DNA of 9,733 nucleotides, from NCBI GenBank assembly GCA_913047525.1, contig CAJWUS010000041.1:1-9733 (forward strand). The letters run 5' to 3'. The DNA is from an uncultured Flavobacteriales bacterium. Its GTDB lineage: Bacteria; Bacteroidota; Bacteroidia; Flavobacteriales; BACL11. This document shows positions 5,997 through 9,733 of this stretch, piece by piece. The stretch's first letter is position 1, and each line of letters starts with the position of its first letter. The notes under the pieces are model-generated. The model made no database searches, was not told where the DNA came from, and worked only from the letters and a program-made list of their open reading frames with translations. Made by a program: the position numbers and the translations under genes.

Positions 5997-7901
5997 TTAC
6001 CCAATCCATGAATATTTATTTTCAGTCAGTTTTATTTTACCATTATCCAAAAGCCACTGTAATACTTTTAAAACTTTTTCTTCTCTTACATCTGTTATTG
6101 GATTTATAATTTCGGAAGAAATCATTGCTTTTTCTGATAAAATATTCTGTAAGTATTTCTTAATTTTCTCAAACTCCAAATCACTTATGTCTAATTTATT
6201 TCTTTCCACACACACATCACATTGTCCACATTTGTAATTGTTTTCTTCCCCAAAATATTCCAGCAATTGCTGTGTTCGACAGATGGTGCTATTTTCAGTA
6301 TAAGCAATTATCGACTCCATCTTTTGTTTTTTTAGTTTCTTTCTTTTTTCTAATATTTCTTCTGAAATTCTAATGGTAGATGCCTCTGCCCTGTTTTTTG
6401 TAAAGATAAGTTTTGGGGCATTTGTTCTTGGCAAATATTTTAAGATTTCTAATTGCTGTAATTTTTCAAGCAAATCCACAACCTGAGTAGGAGGAGAGTT
6501 AAATCTACTGGATAAAGTTTGTTCATTTATCGTTACATAGTTTTCAAAAAGACCACTATAAGAGCGCAATAAAAGTTTGATGAAAGAATCGTAATGCACA
6601 TTAGCCACTTGAAAACGATAAAGTTCTGTATTATCCACAATAAAATGTAATTTGGAGGGAGAATGAATGGAATCAGTTAGTTTGATGAATTCTTCTTTTT
6701 CCAGATATTTTAAAATATTGTAAGTTTTATAGGTCTTCAAATTGTATCTCTCACAAAAGTCATTGATGTCAAATTCAAAACTTTCTCCTTCTGCCGTATC
6801 CACTGCAATATGAAAATAATCTGCTATTTTCTGATAACAATCTCTTATCTCTTGCACGCTTGGAAATTGTGAGAGAACAAAACGATTAAGGTCAATTACA
6901 TCACTTTTGTTTGTCAGTAGTATGGCATAGGCCAATTTACCATCTCGGCCGGCACGTCCTGCTTCTTGAAAATAAGCTTCCAATGATGTTGGCGTGTTGA
7001 TATGGACTACAACTCGCACATTTTCTTTATCAATTCCCATACCAAATGCATTGGTGGCTACCATTATTCTAATCTCATTATGAGTCCATTTTTCTTGCTT
7101 TTGGTTTCTGATATCCATATCCAAGCCTGCATGATAATAATCGGAAGAAATATTATGAGTTCTGAGTAGCTGTGTTATTTCTTTTGTCTCTTTTCTGCTA
7201 CCGACATACACTATTGCACTACTTTTAAAATGATTCAGAATTTTTACTAATTTGGTTTTTTTATTCTCTGTATTGATTACTACATAGGATAGATTTTCTC
7301 TCACAAAGGAGGATTGTAATAAGTGCTTCTCACTAAAAAGAAGTTTCTCTTGAATATCATCTATAATATCGTCTGTTGCAGTAGCAGTAAGTGCTAAAAT
7401 TGGCACATTAGGAATTACCTCTCTTATCTCTGCAATATGTAAATAGGATGGCCTGAAATCATATCCCCACTCTGAGATGCAATGTGCTTCATCCACCGTT
7501 ATTAAATTAACATTCATCTGCCGAATTCTTTCTTGTACCATTTTGTTTTGTAACCTTTCTGGTGACAGGTAAAGGAATTTGTAGTTTCCATAAATGCAAT
7601 TTCCAAGTGCTACATCCACCTCATTTTTGCTCATTCCTGAGGTGATAGCAACTGATTTTAATCCTTTGGATTTTAGGTGCTCCACTTGGTCTTTCATCAG
7701 AGAAATTAAAGGAGAAATAATAACGCAAATTCCATCTTGCATTAAGCAAGGGATTTGAAAACAAACCGATTTACCACCTCCTGTTGGAAGCAGAGCGAGT
7801 GTATCTTTCATAGCTAATACAGATTGAATTATTTCCTCTTGCATGGGGCGGAAATTAGTATGCCCCCAGTATTTTATGAGTATTTGTTTAGCATTAAACA
7901 T
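5997..7901 (-). CDS. recQ: RecQ-family ATP-dependent DNA helicase
   Basis: A superfamily 2 helicase unwinding DNA 3'-5' in recombinational repair. ATG 7901 (MFNAKQILIKYWG) is preferred over the GTG two codons upstream; it gives 634 residues. The helicase motifs are all present: FRPMQEEII (Q motif and motif 0, about 17-25), LPTGGGKS (Walker A, 38-45), DEAH (137-140), ALTATAT (III), VATNAFGMGID (V) and QEAGRAGRDG (VI, 312-321). The zinc-binding hairpin has four cysteines (541, 558, 561, 564; ICRTQQLLEYFGE and CGQCDVC). Unlike E. coli RecQ, about 190 residues, apparently with winged-helix-like segments, lie between the helicase core and this hairpin. Only about 70 residues follow it, and no HRDC domain is recognisable. 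It sits 34 bases after xerD and 19 before fmt, on the same strand. Confidence 0.95.
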   Translation of the reverse strand: MFNAKQILIKYWGHTNFRPMQEEIIQSVLAMKDTLALLPTGGGKSVCFQIPCLMQDGICVIISPLISLMKDQVEHLKSKGLKSVAITSGMSKNEVDVALGNCIYGNYKFLYLSPERLQNKMVQERIRQMNVNLITVDEAHCISEWGYDFRPSYLHIAEIREVIPNVPILALTATATDDIIDDIQEKLLFSEKHLLQSSFVRENLSYVVINTENKKTKLVKILNHFKSSAIVYVGSRKETKEITQLLRTHNISSDYYHAGLDMDIRNQKQEKWTHNEIRIMVATNAFGMGIDKENVRVVVHINTPTSLEAYFQEAGRAGRDGKLAYAILLTNKSDVIDLNRFVLSQFPSVQEIRDCYQKIADYFHIAVDTAEGESFEFDINDFCERYNLKTYKTYNILKYLEKEEFIKLTDSIHSPSKLHFIVDNTELYRFQVANVHYDSFIKLLLRSYSGLFENYVTINEQTLSSRFNSPPTQVVDLLEKLQQLEILKYLPRTNAPKLIFTKNRAEASTIRISEEILEKRKKLKKQKMESIIAYTENSTICRTQQLLEYFGEENNYKCGQCDVCVERNKLDISDLEFEKIKKYLQNILSEKAMISSEIINPITDVREEKVLKVLQWLLDNGKIKLTENKYSWIG

Positions 7902-7935
7902 CTGCACGAAATTAGGAAATTTATTCCATTATAAC

Positions 7936-8829
7936 TTACGCCCTAGGATGAAACTGAGTAATAGCTTCTCTAAGGTATTCTTTATCAAGATGAGTGTAAA
8001 TTTCAGTGGTAGTAATACTTTCGTGCCCGAGCATTTCTTGTACTGCACGTAAATCCGCACCACCTTGAATAAGATGTGTTGCAAAAGAATGCCTAAAAGT
8101 GTGAGGGCTAATCTTCTTTTTCAGACCAATTCTTTCTGCCAATTGCTTGATGATGGTAAAAATCATTATTCTTGTTAGCTGTTTTCCTCTTCTGCCAAGA
8201 AAAATAATATCTTCATGCCCTTTTTGAATATCTTGATGATTTCGCACTTCACCAATGTAGATGTTTAGGTATTTGAGAGCTGTTTTTCCAATAGGAGCAA
8301 GGCGTTCTTTGTCTCCTTTTCCTATTACTTTGATAAACCCTTCTACAAAACTTACATTGGAAAGTTTGAGCGTAATTAGTTCCGTTACCCTTAGCCCACA
8401 ACTATAAAGTATTTCGAGAATTGCCCTATTTCTTTCGCCTTCTGCTTTGCTCAAATCAATAGCAGCAATGAGCTTGTCTATTTCTTCAATAGAGAGTGTG
8501 TCGGGCAATTTCATGCCTATTTTTGGAGATTCTAATAACTGGGTGGGATCGGCAGTGATATAATCCTCCATTATGAGGTATTTGTAAAAAGCTTTTATTC
8601 CTGAGATAATTCGAGATTGGGAGCGAGCCGAAACGCCTTCTTTACTGATAGCAGATACAAAATCGGATAAGTCAGATTTACTGATATCTAGTTCATTTAT
8701 CTCTTTTGATTTGGAAAAACTTGCTAGCTTTTTCACATCTCTTATGTAGGCATCTACTGAATTTACAGACAAGGAACGTTCTACTTGTAAGTAACTTTTA
8801 AAACCCAATATGGATGATTCCCAGCTCAT
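7936..8829 (-). CDS. xerD: Tyrosine recombinase XerD (XerC/D type)
   Basis: Site-specific recombinase that, with a partner, resolves chromosome dimers at dif during division. Its 297 residues match XerD (E. coli 298). The N-terminal SAM-like core-binding domain (about 1-90) contains GFKSYLQVERSLSVNSV and ISGIKAFYKYL. The catalytic domain has the full set R147 (SCGLRVTEL), K171 (VIGKGDKER), H243 and R246 (SPHTFRHSFATHL), H269 (LGHESI) and the nucleophile Y278 (TTTEIYTHL). The C-terminal helix YLREAITQFHPRA fits the XerD tail that contacts the partner protein. XerD is preferred over XerC by length and these motifs, though the two are similar. Being embedded in housekeeping genes, with no attachment sites or phage genes nearby, argues against an integrase of a mobile element. 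It probably heads the xerD-recQ-fmt-trmH operon and diverges from aroQ. Confidence 0.93.
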   Translation of the reverse strand: MSWESSILGFKSYLQVERSLSVNSVDAYIRDVKKLASFSKSKEINELDISKSDLSDFVSAISKEGVSARSQSRIISGIKAFYKYLIMEDYITADPTQLLESPKIGMKLPDTLSIEEIDKLIAAIDLSKAEGERNRAILEILYSCGLRVTELITLKLSNVSFVEGFIKVIGKGDKERLAPIGKTALKYLNIYIGEVRNHQDIQKGHEDIIFLGRRGKQLTRIMIFTIIKQLAERIGLKKKISPHTFRHSFATHLIQGGADLRAVQEMLGHESITTTEIYTHLDKEYLREAITQFHPRA

Positions 8830-8833
8830 TTGT

Positions 8834-8841
8834 TTAGTTTT
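8834..8841 (+). promoter_or_regulatory. Candidate -7 promoter box for aroQ
   Basis: TAGTTTTG matches TAnnTTTG exactly and is identical to the box before pdxH. Only eight bases separate it from the aroQ ATG, so transcription would begin at or next to the start codon, giving a leaderless or nearly leaderless mRNA. The box lies between the two divergent starts, only five bases from the xerD ATG. A TTTG -33 element is not obvious (TTTTA occurs about 23 bases upstream, inside xerD). Confidence 0.38.
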
Positions 8842-8849
8842 GCCTTGCT

Positions 8850-9260
8850 ATGAAAGTGATAATAATTAACGGACCAAATTTAAACTTATTAGGCAAAAGA
8901 GAAAAATCTATTTATGGAGATATTTCTTTTGAGGAATATTTTTCTCAGTTGGTAGAGGAATTTTCCGATTTGGAATTAGAATATTTTCAATCGAATGTAG
9001 AAGGGGAGTTGATTGATAAACTGCAAGAAGTTGGTTTTTCATACGATTATATTATACTTAATGCAGGAGGATATACGCATACCTCAGTAGCTTTGGCTGA
9101 TTGTATTAAAGCAATAGATACTCCAGTAACAGAAGTGCATATTTCGAATATATATGCAAGGGAAGATTTTAGGAAGAAATCACTTTTGTCTGAGAATTGC
9201 AAAGCAGTAATTTGTGGCTTGGGTTTAGACTCTTATAAGGCAGGATTAACAATTTTGTAA
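8850..9260 (+). CDS. aroQ: Type II 3-dehydroquinate dehydratase
   Basis: AroQ converts 3-dehydroquinate to 3-dehydroshikimate, the third step of the shikimate pathway to aromatic amino acids and folate; type II enzymes are flavodoxin-like and form dodecamers. The 136 residues are slightly short for the family (about 140-150) but complete. Motifs in order are IINGPNLNLLGKRE (5-18, with R17), the catalytic tyrosine Y22 in IYGD, FQSNVEGELI (46-55), ILNAGGYTHTSVALAD with N71 and H77, VHISNIYAREDFRKKS with H97 and R104 or R108, and ICGLGLDSYKAGL at the end. The ATG at 8850 is 20 bases from the divergent xerD start. Its stop is followed immediately, in another frame, by a T9SS signal remnant. Its product and the possible PabC-like protein at 1985-2815 would serve related branches of aromatic metabolism, but no operon links them. 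Confidence 0.95.
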   Translation: MKVIIINGPNLNLLGKREKSIYGDISFEEYFSQLVEEFSDLELEYFQSNVEGELIDKLQEVGFSYDYIILNAGGYTHTSVALADCIKAIDTPVTEVHISNIYAREDFRKKSLLSENCKAVICGLGLDSYKAGLTIL

Positions 9261-9406
9261 AACTTGTTGTTGATGAAGTAATTAAATCTAAAAAAATACT
9301 TAGAATGACAGATATACTTGGGAGGCAATCAAATGGAACAGAAAACAAACTATTATTCTACATCTATGATGATGGAACAGTAGAGAAGAAAATTATAATT
9401 GAGTAA
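9260..9406 (+). pseudogene. Remnant of a T9SS cargo protein: C-terminal sorting signal only
   Basis: In the frame beginning at 9260 the DNA encodes 48 residues and then TAA. They include KLVVDEVIKSKKILRMTDI, then LGRQSNGTEN and KLLFYIYDDGTVEKKIIIE. This pattern (K-x-x-D-x-LGR, then N-x-x-LFYIYDDGTVEK and a short hydrophobic end) is what I recognise as the C-terminal sorting signal of many type IX secretion cargoes in Bacteroidota. The signal is normally at the end of a long secreted protein. Here the frame is closed by a stop at 9236-9238, inside aroQ, so no body is attached. A 33-residue frame could start at ATG 9305, but a bare signal would have no signal peptide. It therefore looks like the surviving 3' end of a deleted gene. 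The aroQ frame is different, so this is not a simple readthrough extension. Confidence 0.72.
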
Positions 9407-9733
9407 TCATAAATTCGAGAAATTCTTTATTCCTTTTAGTTTATTTTTTACCAAAATAGAGTAATTCATTTTTCCTACTAAATTATTCTTTTGGCTAATC
9501 TTTTGGCGTTTACTAATCAGTTTTTGGATAGCAAAATAAAAAGCAAAATGTGCTTTTACAATAGCAAAGAAGTGAGAAAAACCATTTTTTTGTTTCAAAA
9601 AAGTAATAGCAGCAACTGCATCTAAAAGCAAGCGTATAGGAATAACCACAAATAAAGAGGGTAGAGGTAAGTTTTTGAAAAGCATTTTTAGGTTATTCCT
9701 AAAATTAAGGTGTGTTTTAAAAGGGGAGCCAGC
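9407..9733 (-). CDS. Family 2 glycosyltransferase, C-terminal part (partial, 5' end outside window)
   Basis: The minus-strand frame is open from the right edge to TGA at 9407-9409, 108 residues. The visible C-terminal end begins AGSPFKTHLNFRNNLKMLF, followed by KNLPLPSLFVVIPIRLLLD, AVAAITFL and a helix-rich segment KAHFAFYFAIQKLISKRQKI. This pattern (FRNNLxMLxKNLP, then a hydrophobic stretch with RLLLDAVAAI and a KAH-F motif) is typical of membrane-associated GT2 glycosyltransferases in Flavobacteriales that transfer sugars in the cell envelope. The catalytic GT-A domain and DxD motif would lie outside the window, so activity cannot be assessed. The hydrophobic segment around residues 30-50 of the visible part could be a membrane or interfacial helix. 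It converges on aroQ and the T9SS remnant, whose TAA directly abuts its stop. The internal ATG at 9685 is not the true start, because homologous sequence continues upstream. Confidence 0.78.
   Translation of the reverse strand, partial: AGSPFKTHLNFRNNLKMLFKNLPLPSLFVVIPIRLLLDAVAAITFLKQKNGFSHFFAIVKAHFAFYFAIQKLISKRQKISQKNNLVGKMNYSILVKNKLKGIKNFSNL

Noticed and set aside
7843..8052. Plus-strand frame of 69 codons spanning the recQ-xerD gap
   Set aside because: Most of it is antisense to conserved RecQ N-terminus and XerD C-terminus, and the 34-base gap itself has no promoter-like signal.
7936..8829. Integrase of a mobile element
   Set aside because: Length, motifs and housekeeping neighbours fit XerD; no flanking direct repeats, tRNA target, phage or transfer genes were seen.
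9260..9406. AroQ fused to a T9SS signal by programmed frameshifting
   Set aside because: AroQ is a cytoplasmic enzyme with no signal peptide, its C-terminus is complete, and no slippery heptamer with a following hairpin is evident at the junction.
9407..9685. A complete 92-residue small membrane protein starting at ATG 9685
   Set aside because: The frame continues without a stop to the window edge, and the upstream residues fit the glycosyltransferase pattern, so the ATG is internal.

Overview
The window looks like an ordinary, gene-dense chromosomal segment from an AT-rich member of the Bacteroidota, probably Flavobacteriales-like or a close relative. Four things point there. A TonB-dependent receptor carries an N-terminal carboxypeptidase-regulatory-like domain. 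A type IX secretion (T9SS) C-terminal signal is present. A Thermus-type THX ribosomal peptide is encoded. Several starts are preceded by TAnnTTTG boxes, the Bacteroidota -7 promoter element. No tRNA, rRNA, CRISPR, insertion sequence or prophage signature was seen, and there is no intergenic stretch over 300 bases.

Layout. 1-1937 (-) is the N-terminal two thirds or so of a TonB-dependent outer-membrane receptor whose 3' end lies outside the window. Divergent from it, 1985-2815 (+) is a class IV PLP-dependent aminotransferase, then yqgE (2807-3361, -), then divergently pdxH (3407-4054, +). pdxH is interrupted by one in-frame TAG at 3803-3805, while everything after it is intact up to the family C-terminus RLAP. 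From 8829 down to 4057 runs a leftward run xerD, recQ, fmt, trmH and a THX-type ribosomal protein with a lysine-rich tail. Its spacings are 34, 19, -7 and 38 bases, which suggests an operon, with a second promoter candidate just before the THX gene. aroQ (8850-9260, +) diverges from xerD, with only 20 bases between the two starts. Directly behind aroQ is a 48-codon remnant of a T9SS cargo protein C-terminus (9260-9406). It abuts the 3' end of a family 2 glycosyltransferase (9407-9733, -) that enters from the right edge.

How the genes relate. Most products are housekeeping: chromosome dimer resolution (XerD), DNA repair (RecQ), initiator tRNA formylation (Fmt), tRNA G18 methylation (TrmH), small-subunit structure (THX) and the shikimate pathway (AroQ). 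The aminotransferase needs pyridoxal phosphate and PdxH makes it, so the two genes flanking yqgE share a cofactor. I found no new defence, mobile or biosynthetic system. The best leads are the amber codon in pdxH, the orphan T9SS signal, the tailed THX, the unusual domain order in RecQ and the insertion in Fmt.
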